A stretch of DNA of 64,000 nt from Granulicoccus phenolivorans DSM 17626 = NBRC 107789 = JCM 15570. GTDB lineage: Bacteria; Actinomycetota; Actinomycetes; Propionibacteriales; Propionibacteriaceae. Both the position numbers and the translations under genes were made by a program. Numbering within the stretch: the first letter of the stretch is position 1; each line of letters opens with the position of its first letter. The notes beneath the pieces are model-generated. The model was not told where the DNA came from. It made no database searches and worked only from the letters and a program-made list of their open reading frames with translations. The stretch is from NCBI RefSeq assembly GCF_000423085.1, contig NZ_AUHH01000009.1, forward strand, positions 62,001-126,000, written 5' to 3'. This document shows positions 51,794-61,628 of this stretch, piece by piece.

Positions 51794-54700
51794 ATGACCG
51801 CCAATCGCTACCGCAGCGTCCCCGCCCAGATCGATCTGCCCGCCATGGAGCGGGAGATCCTGCAGTTGTGGGAGCAGCAGGACACCTTCGAGAAGTCGCT
51901 GGCGCGGACTGCCGACGGCGAGCCGTGGACCTTCTACGAGGGACCGCCCACCGCGAACGGGATGCCCGGTACCCACCACATCGAGGCCCGGGTCTTCAAG
52001 GACCTGTTCCCCCGCTTCCGCACCATGCAGGGCCGCTTCGTCGACCGCAAGGCGGGCTGGGACTGCCACGGTCTGCCGGTCGAGCTCGCGGTGGAGAAGG
52101 AACTCGGGATCAACGGCAAGCCCGAGATCGAGGCGTACGGCGTGGAGGCCTTCAACGCGAAGTGTCGCGAGTCGGTCACCCGCCACGTGGATGCCTTCGC
52201 CGCGCTGACCGAGCGGATGGCGTACTGGGTCAACATGGACGACGCGTACTGGACGATGAAGCCGTCCTACATCGAGTCGGAGTGGTGGGCGCTCAAGCAG
52301 ATCTTCGAGAAGGGCTGGCTGACCGAGGAGCAGCGGGTCGCCCCGTACTGCCCGCGCTGCGGTACCACCTTGTCCGACCACGAGCTGGCCCAGGGCTACG
52401 AGGACGTCCACGACGAGACGGTGTACGCCCGCTTCCCGCTCACCTCCGGCCCGTACGCCGGCACCGCGGACCTGATGATCTGGACCACCACCCCGTGGAC
52501 GCTGATCGCGAACGCGCTGGTCGCGGTCGGGCCGGAGCTGACCTACGTGACCGCCACCGACGGCGAGTCCACCCTGATCATCGCCGAAGAGGCCGTCGAG
52601 CACCTGCTCGGCGAAGGCTGGACGGTCCAGGACCGGTTCACCGGCGCGGAGATGGTCGGCTGGACCTACCAGCGTCCCTTCGAGGTGATGGAGCAGCCCG
52701 GAACGGCCCATTTCGTGGTCGCCGAGGACTACGTCACCACCGGCGAGGGCACCGGCCTGGTGCACCAGGCGATGGCCTTCGGTGCCGATGACTACCAGTC
52801 CTGCAAGCGCAACGGGATCGAGTTCGTCAACCCGATCGGACCCGACGGGCGGTTCTACGAGGGGCTGGGCCTGGTCTCGGGAGTCTTCTTCAAGGACGCC
52901 GACGACATCATCCTGGAGAACCTGCGGCATCGGGGCCTGGCCTTCAAGACCGTGGTGCACGAGCACGCCTACCCGCACTGCTGGCGCTGCCACACCCGGC
53001 TGCTCTACTACGCCCAGCCGTCCTGGTACATCCGCACCACCCAGTTCAAGGACGCCCTGCTGCGGGAGAACGAGGCGACCAACTGGTACCCGGAGACCAT
53101 CAAATGGGGCCGCTACGGCGACTGGCTGAAGAACAACGTCGACTGGGCGCTGTCGCGCACCCGCTACTGGGGTACGCCGCTGCCGATCTGGCGCAACGAC
53201 GTCGACCCGACCCGGATCGTATGTGTCGGATCCCTGGCCGAACTCGGTGAACTGGCCGGGCGGGACCTGACCGGATTCGACCCGCACCGCCCGTTCATCG
53301 ACGAGGTCACCTTCACCCAGCCGGGCGTGCCGGGCACCTTCCGCCGCGTCCCGGAGGTGATCGACGCCTGGTTCGATTCCGGCTCGATGCCGTTCGCGCA
53401 GTGGGGCTACCCGTACGCCGAGGGCTCGCAGGAGAAGTTCGAGAAGCACTTCCCGGCCGACTTCATCTGTGAGGCGACCGACCAGACCCGCGGCTGGTTC
53501 TACTCCCAGATGGCGGTCAACACCGCGGTGTTCGACCAGAACGACTACCGCAATGTGCTGTGCCTGGGTCACATCATGGCCGAGGACGGCCGCAAGATGT
53601 CCAAGCACCTGGGCAACATCCTGGAGCCGATGCCGCTGATGGACCGGCACGGCGCCGACGCGGTGCGCTGGTTCATGGCCTGCTCCGGGTCCCCGTGGAT
53701 GGCCCGTCGGGTCGGGGACACCACGATCCAGGAGACCGTGCGCAAGGTCCTGCTGACCTACTGGAACACCGTCGCGTTCCATGCGCTGTACGCAGGCGTG
53801 AACGACTGGACCCCGACCGGTTCGGCCCCCGCGGTCGCCGATCGCCCGGTGCTGGATCGCTGGCTGGTCTCGGTGACCCAGGTCCTGGTACGCGAGGTGA
53901 CCGCGGCGCTGGAGGACTTCGACACCCAGCGCACCGGCACCCTGCTGCAGAAGTTCGTCGACGACCTGTCCAACTGGTATGTCCGGCGCTCCCGCCGGCG
54001 CTTCTGGGCCGGCGACCCGGCTGCTCTGTGGACCCTGCACGAGGTGCTGCACACCGTGACCCGGCTGATGGCGCCGCTGATCCCGTTCATCACCGAACGC
54101 GTCTGGCAGGACCTGTTCGTCGCCGCCGATCCCGCCGAGGTGGAGTCGGTGCACCTGTCGACCTGGCCGGTGGCGGAGGAATCGCTGATCAGCGAGGACC
54201 TCGATGCCGCGATGGAACTGACCCAACGCATCGTGGAGCTCGGTCGCTCGGCCCGCTCGGAGGCGAAGGTGAAGATCCGCCAGCCGCTGTCCCGGGCGCT
54301 GGTGCCGAGCGCGGCGTACGCCCAGCTGACCGATGAACTGCGCCAGGAGATCGCCGCAGAGCTGAACGTGGAGCGGATCGAGTCCTTCGCCTCGGCGGGC
54401 GACCTGGTCGACTACTCCGCGAAGGGCAACTTCCGCAGACTCGGCAAGCGGTTCGGCAAGCAGACCCCGCTGGTGGCGCAGGCGATCGCCGACGCCGATG
54501 CAGCCGCGCTGAACGATCAGCTGCGCGAGCACGGGAAGGCGATCGTGCAGGTGCCCGAGGTCGGCGAGGTCGAGGTCGGGCCCGATGAGGTCCTGCTGTC
54601 CGAGCGTCCGCGGGAGGGCTGGTCGGTGATCAACGACCAGGGCGAGACGATCGCGCTGGACCTGGAGCTGACCCCCGAACTGGTCCGGGCCGGGCTGGCC

Positions 54701-54937
54701 CGGGAAGCGATCCGGCTGATCCAGGAGACCCGGAAGAACACCGGGCTCGAGGTCTCGGACCGGATCACCCTGCACTGGTCGGCGGAGGGGGAGATGGCCG
54801 AGGCGCTGCAGGCCCATGGCGCGCTGGTGGCCGATGAGGTGCTGGCCACCGAGACCGTCGAGGGGACGCCCAACGGCGAGTGGACCACCGACGCCGACCT
54901 GGGCCTGAGCATCCGGGTGGTGCGCGCCGAGGCGTGA
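51794..54937 (+). CDS. ileS: Isoleucyl-tRNA synthetase
   Basis: A class I synthetase of 1047 residues. The HIGH-like motif is PPTANGMPGTHH near 51-62 and KMSKHLGN near 600. The CP1 editing domain is present (TTTPWTLIANALVAVG). Sequence and length fit the eukaryote-like (type 2) IleRS found in many actinobacteria, often less sensitive to mupirocin. The ATG follows the T-box leader, so expression responds to uncharged tRNA-Ile. Confidence 0.96.
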   Translation: MTANRYRSVPAQIDLPAMEREILQLWEQQDTFEKSLARTADGEPWTFYEGPPTANGMPGTHHIEARVFKDLFPRFRTMQGRFVDRKAGWDCHGLPVELAVEKELGINGKPEIEAYGVEAFNAKCRESVTRHVDAFAALTERMAYWVNMDDAYWTMKPSYIESEWWALKQIFEKGWLTEEQRVAPYCPRCGTTLSDHELAQGYEDVHDETVYARFPLTSGPYAGTADLMIWTTTPWTLIANALVAVGPELTYVTATDGESTLIIAEEAVEHLLGEGWTVQDRFTGAEMVGWTYQRPFEVMEQPGTAHFVVAEDYVTTGEGTGLVHQAMAFGADDYQSCKRNGIEFVNPIGPDGRFYEGLGLVSGVFFKDADDIILENLRHRGLAFKTVVHEHAYPHCWRCHTRLLYYAQPSWYIRTTQFKDALLRENEATNWYPETIKWGRYGDWLKNNVDWALSRTRYWGTPLPIWRNDVDPTRIVCVGSLAELGELAGRDLTGFDPHRPFIDEVTFTQPGVPGTFRRVPEVIDAWFDSGSMPFAQWGYPYAEGSQEKFEKHFPADFICEATDQTRGWFYSQMAVNTAVFDQNDYRNVLCLGHIMAEDGRKMSKHLGNILEPMPLMDRHGADAVRWFMACSGSPWMARRVGDTTIQETVRKVLLTYWNTVAFHALYAGVNDWTPTGSAPAVADRPVLDRWLVSVTQVLVREVTAALEDFDTQRTGTLLQKFVDDLSNWYVRRSRRRFWAGDPAALWTLHEVLHTVTRLMAPLIPFITERVWQDLFVAADPAEVESVHLSTWPVAEESLISEDLDAAMELTQRIVELGRSARSEAKVKIRQPLSRALVPSAAYAQLTDELRQEIAAELNVERIESFASAGDLVDYSAKGNFRRLGKRFGKQTPLVAQAIADADAAALNDQLREHGKAIVQVPEVGEVEVGPDEVLLSERPREGWSVINDQGETIALDLELTPELVRAGLAREAIRLIQETRKNTGLEVSDRITLHWSAEGEMAEALQAHGALVADEVLATETVEGTPNGEWTTDADLGLSIRVVRAEA

Positions 54938-55011
54938 CCGGTCCCGTCGAGCGGCGGACGAGGCGGCCTGCTGATGAGTAACCTGGAGGCTCAGCAGCAG
55001 GAGGGAGCACG

Positions 55012-56070
55012 GTGTCCACCCAGCCCACCCCGCCGCCCGGATGGGCCGGACCACCTCGACCGGCGGTACCCGTCCCGCGCTGGGTCAAGCCCCGGCCGCC
55101 ACAGCCCGGCAGCATCCCACTGGGGCCATTGAGCATCGGGGAGATCTTCGGCGGCACGTGGAAGACGATGACCCGCAACCGCCCCGGCACCATCGGACTG
55201 GCCGCGGTGGTGTGCCTGGCGGCGCTGATCCCGCTCAGCCCGATCCTGATCGTGGTGCCGCCCCAGGTGGGGGCGTTGGTGGTCGAGTCCCTGGCGTACG
55301 AGGACTTCTTCGGCGTCGGCCGGCTGATCGCCTCCTTCGTGATCCTCGCGGTGCCGTTTCTGGTGCTCGGGATCGCCCAGGCGTACCTGGTGCCCCCGTT
55401 GACCGTCTCGGCCGCCGAGGCCTCCACCGGACGCCGCCCCGGGATCAGCGAACTGCTGCGGGCGAGCAACCCGGTCGCGCTGGGCAACATTCTGTGGCAC
55501 CTGCTGTGGCCGGGGCTGTTCTACACCATCGGGATCCTGGTCGATCTGGGGATCCGATTCGGGGCCGCCGGGGGCGGGGCGCTGCTGATCCTGGCCTGGT
55601 GGACCGTGCTGCTGATACTGAACTACTACTTCGGGACCCGGTTCGCCTTCGTCCCGACCGTGCTGACCCTGGAGCGGTTGCCGCTGCCGGCGGCGATCAA
55701 GCAGTCCTGGTTGCTGACCCGCGGCAAGGTCTGGAGCACGCTCGGGCACCAACTCGCGATGGCCGCGATCTGCGGCACGCTGGTCGGCATCGGCTGGGCC
55801 CTGGTGGCCCTGATCTGGATCAGCACCCTCACTGCGGCCGAAAGCACCACCGGCTTCGGGTCGACCTTCCTGGTGCCCACCATCGGCGGGACGGTGCTCG
55901 CGCTGCTGGTCGGGATCTTCGGCGTACCGGCGATGACGCTGTCGACGACCTACCTGTACCAGTCACGGCGCTTCGAACTCGATCCCGGGTACGCCGATCA
56001 GCTGCTCACCAGCCATCGCACCGGGCAGGCCCCCTGGCTGGCCCCGGAATCGGAACCGTCGAAGGACTAG
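55012..56070 (+). CDS. Polytopic membrane protein, unrecognised function
   Basis: A 352-residue protein with a proline-rich cytosolic N-terminus (about 1-45) then about six transmembrane helices in two groups. The segment SIGEIFGGTWKTMTRNRPGTIGLAAV resembles the membrane domain next to glycerophosphodiester phosphodiesterases in actinobacteria, but no catalytic domain is present. The GTG follows CAGGAGGGAGC, a very strong Shine-Dalgarno. It is 2 bp from the next hydrolase gene and probably co-transcribed. Confidence 0.78.
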   Translation: MSTQPTPPPGWAGPPRPAVPVPRWVKPRPPQPGSIPLGPLSIGEIFGGTWKTMTRNRPGTIGLAAVVCLAALIPLSPILIVVPPQVGALVVESLAYEDFFGVGRLIASFVILAVPFLVLGIAQAYLVPPLTVSAAEASTGRRPGISELLRASNPVALGNILWHLLWPGLFYTIGILVDLGIRFGAAGGGALLILAWWTVLLILNYYFGTRFAFVPTVLTLERLPLPAAIKQSWLLTRGKVWSTLGHQLAMAAICGTLVGIGWALVALIWISTLTAAESTTGFGSTFLVPTIGGTVLALLVGIFGVPAMTLSTTYLYQSRRFELDPGYADQLLTSHRTGQAPWLAPESEPSKD

Positions 56071-56072
56071 CC

Positions 56073-56822
56073 ATGGACCTCAGCGCTGCGCGGCCACTCG
56101 CCGGCGGCATCACCGAACGCGAGTTCACCCTCGACGCGGTCCCCGGCATCCTGTGGACGCCGGCCCGGGCGTCAGCGAGCGCACCGGTGCCGCTCATCCT
56201 GCTGGGCCAACCGGGCGGGATCGGGCTGCGCCGGATGTATCCCGCGCTGGCCGCCCGGGCCCGCAGCGCGGCTGCCGACGGTATCGCCACGGTCACCCTC
56301 GAGCTGCCCGGCGCGGGCCAGCGGCCCCCGTTGCCGGGAGCGGACGCGGTCCGCGCGGAGCTGCGTCAGGCACTGGCGGCGGGTGAGCAGCCGACCGAAG
56401 AGGTGATCGATCGGCTGATCCTCCCACTGGTCGAGGCCGGTGTGCCGGAATGGCAACGGACCCTCGACGCGGTGCTCGGCCTCCCCGAGATCGGCGGGCG
56501 GGTCGGGGTGTCCGGTGGTGTGATCGCCATGGGCGTACGCCTGGCGCTGGTCGATTCGCGGATCGCGGCGGCGGGTCTGTTCGCCGGCAGCTTCGTGCCC
56601 CGGACGACCCTGGCCGAGGCCCGCCGGGTGAGGATTCCGCTGCACGTGCTGCTGCAGTGGGACGATGAAGGAAACGACCGGGGACGGGCGCTCGAGCTGT
56701 TCGATGCGTTCGGTTCGCCGGAGAAGACGCTGTACGCCAACATGGGCGGCCACACCGGTGTCCCGGCCTTCGCCGGGGCGGACGCTGCCCGGTTCTTCGC
56801 GCGGCACCTGGGCCGTCGCTGA
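56073..56822 (+). CDS. Alpha/beta hydrolase-family protein
   Basis: A 249-residue hydrolase-like protein. LILLGQPGGIGLRRMYPALA near 30-50, the elbow-like GVSGGVIAMG near 150, and a late HTG (GGHTGVPAFAG) could supply Ser and His. LLQWDDEGN is a candidate acid region. The nucleophile position is not certain. The gene begins 2 bp after the membrane-protein stop and precedes a VOC gene by 51 bp. Confidence 0.78.
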   Translation: MDLSAARPLAGGITEREFTLDAVPGILWTPARASASAPVPLILLGQPGGIGLRRMYPALAARARSAAADGIATVTLELPGAGQRPPLPGADAVRAELRQALAAGEQPTEEVIDRLILPLVEAGVPEWQRTLDAVLGLPEIGGRVGVSGGVIAMGVRLALVDSRIAAAGLFAGSFVPRTTLAEARRVRIPLHVLLQWDDEGNDRGRALELFDAFGSPEKTLYANMGGHTGVPAFAGADAARFFARHLGRR

Positions 56823-56873
56823 ACCTGCGTGCAGTGGTGCTGAACTGTCGACCGAGGAGAACAGGAGCCAACG

Positions 56874-57236
56874 ATGCGAGTTGTCCGCGTGACTGCCGAC
56901 CTGACGGTGCCCGACCTGGCCGAGGCCACCGCCTTCTACACCGAGTTCCTGGGGCTGGAACTGGAGGACATGGGCCTGGACTGGGTGACACGCGTCGTCG
57001 CCCCGGCCACCGGCGAGCACATCCAGTTGCTCCGGCGGGATGCGACGGGCCCGGAGAATCCGCTGCTCACGATCAAGGTCGATGACGTCGAGGAGGCCTG
57101 GGCGATCGCCCAGCGCCGCGGTTACGAGATCGTCCACCCGCTGACCACCGAAGCGTGGGGGATCCGCCGATTCTTCGTCCGGGCACCGGGTGGGATCGTG
57201 CTCAACATCGCCCAGCACCACGACCCGGACGCGTAG
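56874..57236 (+). CDS. VOC-family protein
   Basis: A 120-residue glyoxalase-fold protein: VRVTADLTVPDLAEATAFYTEFLGLELE at the start and WGIRRFFVRAPGGIVLNIAQHH at the end. The ATG follows a good ribosome site (ACAGGAGCC). Likely the third gene of a short operon with the membrane protein and hydrolase. Function unknown. Confidence 0.84.
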   Translation: MRVVRVTADLTVPDLAEATAFYTEFLGLELEDMGLDWVTRVVAPATGEHIQLLRRDATGPENPLLTIKVDDVEEAWAIAQRRGYEIVHPLTTEAWGIRRFFVRAPGGIVLNIAQHHDPDA

Positions 57237-57375
57237 GCCCGCGGCGGTCCGGCCGGTCGAGTGGGCTCGTGCCGGTCCGGCCGGTCGCGATGTCTTGCCC
57301 CAGTGCGGACGAGCATTGTGCCAGCGCGGCAGACTAGAGTGACTGGCGAAGTTTCCGCAGCCGGAAGGGGACCAC

Positions 57376-58653
57376 GTGACCCGGGTAGTTCAGAAGTTCG
57401 GTGGCTCGTCAGTGGCCGATGCCGAGAGCATCAAGCGTGTCGCCAGGCGGGTGCTGGCCACCAAACAGGAGGGCCACGACGTCGTTGTCGTCATCTCCGC
57501 GATGGGGGACACCACCGACGAGCTGATGGACCTTGCACTGCAGGTCTCACCGCTGCCGGCGCCGCGGGAGTTGGACATGCTGCTGACCACCGGGGAGCGG
57601 CAGAGCGCCGCGCTGTTGGCGATGGCGCTGTCCGATCTGGGCTCGGAGGCCCGCTCCTACACCGGGTCGCAGGCCGGCGTCATCACCACCGGCAAGCACG
57701 GGGACGCCCGCATCATTGACATCACCCCGGGCCGGATCGAGTCCGCGCTGGCCGCGGGCCATGTCGTGATCGTGGCCGGCTTCCAGGGCGTCGCCCAGGA
57801 CACCAAGGACATCACCACGCTGGGCCGGGGCGCCTCCGACACCACCGCGGTGGCCCTGGCCGCCGCTCTCGGCGCGGAGTACTGCGAGATCTACACCGAC
57901 GTGGACGGCATCTTCACTGCCGACCCGCGCATCGTGCCCAGTGCCCGTCAGGTCCCCGAGATCAGCTACGAGGAAATGATGGAGATGGCCGCCTCCGGGG
58001 CGAAGGTGCTGCACCTGCGCTGTGTGGAGTACGCCCGTCGCGAGAACGTCCCGGTCCATGTCCGATCCTCGTTCTCCACCCGTCCCGGCACCTGGGTCCG
58101 CGACATCAACCTCACCAATCGGAAGGAATCCAGCATGGAGCAGGCACTCATCTCCGGGGTGGCCCATGATCGCAACGAGGCGAAGATCACCATCGTCGGG
58201 GTCCCTGACAAGGTGGGCATGGCCGCGCGGATCTTCAGCGCGATCGCCCAGGCGGACATCAACATCGACATGATCGTGCAGAACCAGTCGGTCACCGAGA
58301 CCTCGCGTACCGACATCTCCTTCAGCCTGCCCATGGGCGACGGCCGCCGGGCGATGGAGACCCTGGACGCGCTGAAGGACAAGATCGGCTACAGCGAACT
58401 GCTGTTCGACGACCAGATCGGCAAGGTCTCGGTGGTGGGGGTCGGCATGAAGTCGCACCCGGGGGTCACCGCCAAGTTCTTCTCGGCCCTGGCCGAGGCC
58501 AACGTGAACATCCACATGATCTCGACCTCGGAGATCCGGATCTCGGTCGTGGTCTCCGCCGAGGATGTCGACACCGCCGTCCGCGCCGCACACACCGCGT
58601 TCGGCCTGGACGCCGAGGGCGAGGCCGTGGTGTACGCCGGGACCGGCCGCTGA
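57376..58653 (+). CDS. lysC: Aspartate kinase (with in-frame beta-subunit start)
   Basis: It catalyses the first step of Lys/Thr/Met synthesis. At 425 residues it has [15 protein letters not shown] at the N-terminus, [18 protein letters not shown] near 155, and two C-terminal ACT domains for feedback control. In the middle, ATG 58135 (Met254, starting MEQALISGV) follows GGAAGGAA. It could produce a 172-residue ACT-only beta subunit, as known for Corynebacterium LysC. Main start GTG 57376 follows GGAAGGGG. asd is not adjacent, unlike in Corynebacterium. Confidence 0.94.
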   Translation: MTRVVQKFGGSSVADAESIKRVARRVLATKQEGHDVVVVISAMGDTTDELMDLALQVSPLPAPRELDMLLTTGERQSAALLAMALSDLGSEARSYTGSQAGVITTGKHGDARIIDITPGRIESALAAGHVVIVAGFQGVAQDTKDITTLGRGASDTTAVALAAALGAEYCEIYTDVDGIFTADPRIVPSARQVPEISYEEMMEMAASGAKVLHLRCVEYARRENVPVHVRSSFSTRPGTWVRDINLTNRKESSMEQALISGVAHDRNEAKITIVGVPDKVGMAARIFSAIAQADINIDMIVQNQSVTETSRTDISFSLPMGDGRRAMETLDALKDKIGYSELLFDDQIGKVSVVGVGMKSHPGVTAKFFSALAEANVNIHMISTSEIRISVVVSAEDVDTAVRAAHTAFGLDAEGEAVVYAGTGR

Positions 58654-58679
58654 GCCCCGAGCGGTAACCGACGACCAAC

Positions 58680-58710
58680 GAGGGGGATCTCCGGTTCGGA
58701 GATCCCCCTC
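58680..58710. terminator. Hairpin terminator after lysC
   Basis: GAGGGGGATCTCC pairs perfectly with GGAGATCCCCCTC around a 5-nt loop. It lies between convergent genes. Confidence 0.85.
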
Positions 58711-58741
58711 GCGCATGCCCGGATCAGGGCGTAAGCCCGGA

Positions 58742-59224
58742 TCAGTACTGGGGCGAGCTGCCCCACTCCTGCGCCGGGGCAGCGGCCTGACCGTACGGCT
58801 CCCCCTGCGGTACGGCCGGGTACCCGCCCGGCGCGGAATGACCCGGCGCCTGGGTCCAGTACGCGGGCCCGCCGTCCCCGAACTGCACTCCGGCGGCAGG
58901 CGTCGACAGTACGGCCCGGTCGGCCTCCGCCGGCGTCAACACGGCCATCAGCAGCAACGCGATTCCGCCGAGGAACAGCAGCATGTCGAACACCGAGCGA
59001 AGCGTGAACAGGGTGAAGTAGGTGTCCTGGGAGAGGCCGGTGCCGCTCAGGCTCAGCACGAATCCGATCATCATGCGCAGCACCAGGGCAGCGATCCCCG
59101 CCACGGCGTACACCCGCCGTCGCCCGGTCGCCCGGATTCCCACCAACACACCGCCGGCCAGCAGGCCGATCAGGATGACGACGCTGAAGACCGCGCTGAT
59201 CACGCCGAGTGTGCTCCAGGACAT
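58742..59224 (-). CDS. Small conserved membrane protein
   Basis: A 160-residue protein I do not recognise. It has four hydrophobic segments (about 8-30, 39-58, 68-72 region and 82-100) and a proline/glycine-rich soluble C-terminus ending WGSSPQY. ATG 59224 has GGAGG upstream. It converges on lysC. Confidence 0.75.
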   Translation of the reverse strand: MSWSTLGVISAVFSVVILIGLLAGGVLVGIRATGRRRVYAVAGIAALVLRMMIGFVLSLSGTGLSQDTYFTLFTLRSVFDMLLFLGGIALLLMAVLTPAEADRAVLSTPAAGVQFGDGGPAYWTQAPGHSAPGGYPAVPQGEPYGQAAAPAQEWGSSPQY

Positions 59225-59290
59225 GTTGCCTCCGCTCGTGGGTTGCGGTCAGCCTAGTCGGGCGGCGTGTCAGCCCCGCCCGGTTCCGGC

Positions 59291-59304
59291 TTGATCTGCG
59301 TCAA
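59291..59304. promoter_or_regulatory. FNR-type box upstream of the metal-chaperone gene
   Basis: TTGATCTGCGTCAA agrees with the FNR consensus (TTGAT-N4-ATCAA) at all but one arm position. Its centre lies about 41.5 bp before the transcript start expected from TACCTT at 59327-59332, the position of a class II activator site. The Crp/Fnr gene is at 61568-62251. Confidence 0.65.
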
Positions 59305-59382
59305 GGCGTACCGGGCGCCATTTTCGTACCTTCATAGCAACGCTTCACCAATCCGGTGCAGCGACACGAAAGGAACGAAACC

Positions 59383-59619
59383 ATGACTGCCCCGACCACC
59401 CTCACCACCACGATCCTGCGGGCGGAGGGATTCTCCTGCCCCTCCTGTGTCGCCAAGATCGAGAAGCAGGTCGGCCGCCTGGCCGGGGTGGACTCGGTGA
59501 AGGTGCACTTCGCCTCCGCCCGGATCGAGGTCACCCACGATCCGGCCGTCGCCTCGGTCGAGGACCTGGTGGCCGCGGTCGCCAAGGCGGGCTACACCGC
59601 CCGTCCGTCCGCGTTCTGA
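59383..59619 (+). CDS. Heavy-metal-associated (HMA/CopZ-like) chaperone
   Basis: A 78-residue ferredoxin-like metal-binding protein. It has the motif GFSCPSCVAKIE with Cys-x2-Cys near residue 18-21, and HFASARIEVTHDPA later. It presumably passes a soft metal to the P1B ATPase 54 bp downstream, which has no N-terminal metal-binding domain. ATG 59383 follows AAAGGAA. Confidence 0.9.
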   Translation: MTAPTTLTTTILRAEGFSCPSCVAKIEKQVGRLAGVDSVKVHFASARIEVTHDPAVASVEDLVAAVAKAGYTARPSAF

Positions 59620-59672
59620 CGCACATTCGACCCAACCCGCAAGACATTCGAAGAACCAGAAAGAAGGACATC

Positions 59673-61628
59673 ATGAACAGGGTCAAGGCTGTGTGGCACG
59701 GTCGCTGGACCGTGCCCGGCCTGGCCGGCGGATTGATCGTCGTCTCCCTCCTCCTGACCCGGGCCCTGAACCTGCCCGGGTGGGGCGACCTGACGATGAT
59801 CGCGGCGGCCGTCGTGGCCGGTACGCCGGTACTGATCAAGGCGGTGCGGGCGCTGCTGAATCGGGTGATCGGGATCGACCTGTTGGTCTCGATCGCCGCG
59901 ATCGGCGCCATCATCATCGGCAACTACTGGGAGGCGGCCGCGGTCACCTTCCTGTTCGCAATCGGCCATGCGCTGGAAACGGCCACCCTCAACAAGACCC
60001 GCTCCGCGCTCGCCGAACTGGTCGCTGTCGCCCCCGATACCGCGATCGTGCTGCGGGACGGGGAACAGGTCGAGGTCGCCGCCGGTGCGGTGGCCCCGGG
60101 GGAGACGGTCCTGGTGAAGAACGGGGCCCGCGTACCGGTCGATGGCGTCGTGATCGGGGGCGCCGGGGCGGTGGACGAGGCGTCCATCACCGGGGAATCG
60201 ATCCCGGTGGAGAAGACCACCGACGATCCCGTGTACGCCGGCACCGTCGCCACCGGCGGGCTGCTGCAGGTCCGCGCCACCGGCGTCGGGGCCGACACCA
60301 CCCTGGCCCGGATCATTCACCGGGTCGAGGAGGCCCAGGACGCCAAGGCGAAGACCCAGACCTTCATGGAACGGTTCTCCACCTGGTACACCCCGGCGAT
60401 CATGGTGCTGGCCGTCGTGGTCGGCCTGATCACCCGCGATGTCACGCTCGCGCTGACGCTGCTGGTGATCGGCTGCCCCGGTGCGCTGGTCATCTCGATC
60501 CCGGTCGCGATCGTCGCCGGAATCGGCCGCGGCGCCCGCGACGGCATCCTGATCAAGGGCGGGGAGTACCTGGAGACCGCGGCCCGGATCGACGTGGTCG
60601 CCGTCGACAAGACCGGCACGATCACCGAGGGCCGCCCACGGACCACCGACGTGATCCCGCTCGACCCGGACCTGTCGGCCGACGACGTGCTGGCGCTGGC
60701 CGCCCGCGCGGAGGCCGGCTCCGAGCACCCGCTGGCCCGCCCGATCCTGGAGGCCGCCGCCGAACGCGGCCTGACGGTTCCCGGACTGCCCGAGCACACC
60801 GAGCCGGTGGCCGGCAAGGGCATCGTGGCCGTCGTCGACGGGCAACGGATCGCGGTCGGGAACCGGGCCCTGCTCACCGCCGAAGGGGTCCCCGGGCCTG
60901 AGGTCGACCGCCTCGATGCCGTGGTCACCGAACTGGCCGCGGCGGGCCGGACGCCGATGGCGGTCGCCCGCGACGGACGGCTGCTCGGCGTGGTCGCGGT
61001 CGCCGATCAGATCCGGGCCGATGCCGCCGAGATGGTCGAAGGACTGCATGCCGCCGGCGTACGCCGGGTGGTCATGCTGACCGGCGACATCGAACCGGTC
61101 GCCCGGGCGGTCGGGGACGCGGTCGGAGTGGACGAGGTCCGCGCCGGCCTGCTGCCGGAGGACAAGCTGGACGCGGTCCGCGAACTCCAGGCCGAGGGGC
61201 ACGTGGTCGCGATGGTCGGTGACGGCGTGAACGACGCCCCGGCCCTGGCGGCCGCCGATATCGGGGTGGCGATGGGCGCGGCCGGAACCGCGGTCGCGAT
61301 CGAGACCGCCGATATCGCCCTGATGGCCGACGACCTGCGCAAGCTCCCGCAGGCGATCTCGCTGGCCCGGCGTACGGTGCACAACATGCGGCAGAACATC
61401 GCGGTCGCGCTGGTCACCGTGGCGGCCCTGCTGGCCGGGGTGCTCTTCGGTGGGGTGACGATGGCGATCGGCATGCTGGTCCACGAGGCGTCGGTGCTCG
61501 TGGTGATCGGGAACGCAATGCGACTGCTGCGCCGCCCCCGCGAGCGGCGACGCACCCGGCGGGGGAGTCAGCCGGTCGCGGCGAGCTCGGTCAACGCATC
61601 GGGATCCAGGAGCCTGATCAACTCCTGA
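59673..61628 (+). CDS. P1B-type heavy-metal-translocating ATPase with CPG motif
   Basis: A 651-residue pump. TGES at 173-176, D312-KTGT phosphorylation site, SEHP near 350-353 (the P1B HP motif) and GDGVNDAP are all present. The membrane metal-site motif is C268-P269-G270 instead of CPC/SPC, so specificity cannot be inferred from the usual CPx rule. The N-terminus has no HMA domain; the separate chaperone supplies it. The C-terminus is arginine-rich and overlaps the convergent Crp gene by 61 bp. ATG follows AGAAAGAAGGA. Confidence 0.92.
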   Translation: MNRVKAVWHGRWTVPGLAGGLIVVSLLLTRALNLPGWGDLTMIAAAVVAGTPVLIKAVRALLNRVIGIDLLVSIAAIGAIIIGNYWEAAAVTFLFAIGHALETATLNKTRSALAELVAVAPDTAIVLRDGEQVEVAAGAVAPGETVLVKNGARVPVDGVVIGGAGAVDEASITGESIPVEKTTDDPVYAGTVATGGLLQVRATGVGADTTLARIIHRVEEAQDAKAKTQTFMERFSTWYTPAIMVLAVVVGLITRDVTLALTLLVIGCPGALVISIPVAIVAGIGRGARDGILIKGGEYLETAARIDVVAVDKTGTITEGRPRTTDVIPLDPDLSADDVLALAARAEAGSEHPLARPILEAAAERGLTVPGLPEHTEPVAGKGIVAVVDGQRIAVGNRALLTAEGVPGPEVDRLDAVVTELAAAGRTPMAVARDGRLLGVVAVADQIRADAAEMVEGLHAAGVRRVVMLTGDIEPVARAVGDAVGVDEVRAGLLPEDKLDAVRELQAEGHVVAMVGDGVNDAPALAAADIGVAMGAAGTAVAIETADIALMADDLRKLPQAISLARRTVHNMRQNIAVALVTVAALLAGVLFGGVTMAIGMLVHEASVLVVIGNAMRLLRRPRERRRTRRGSQPVAASSVNASGSRSLINS

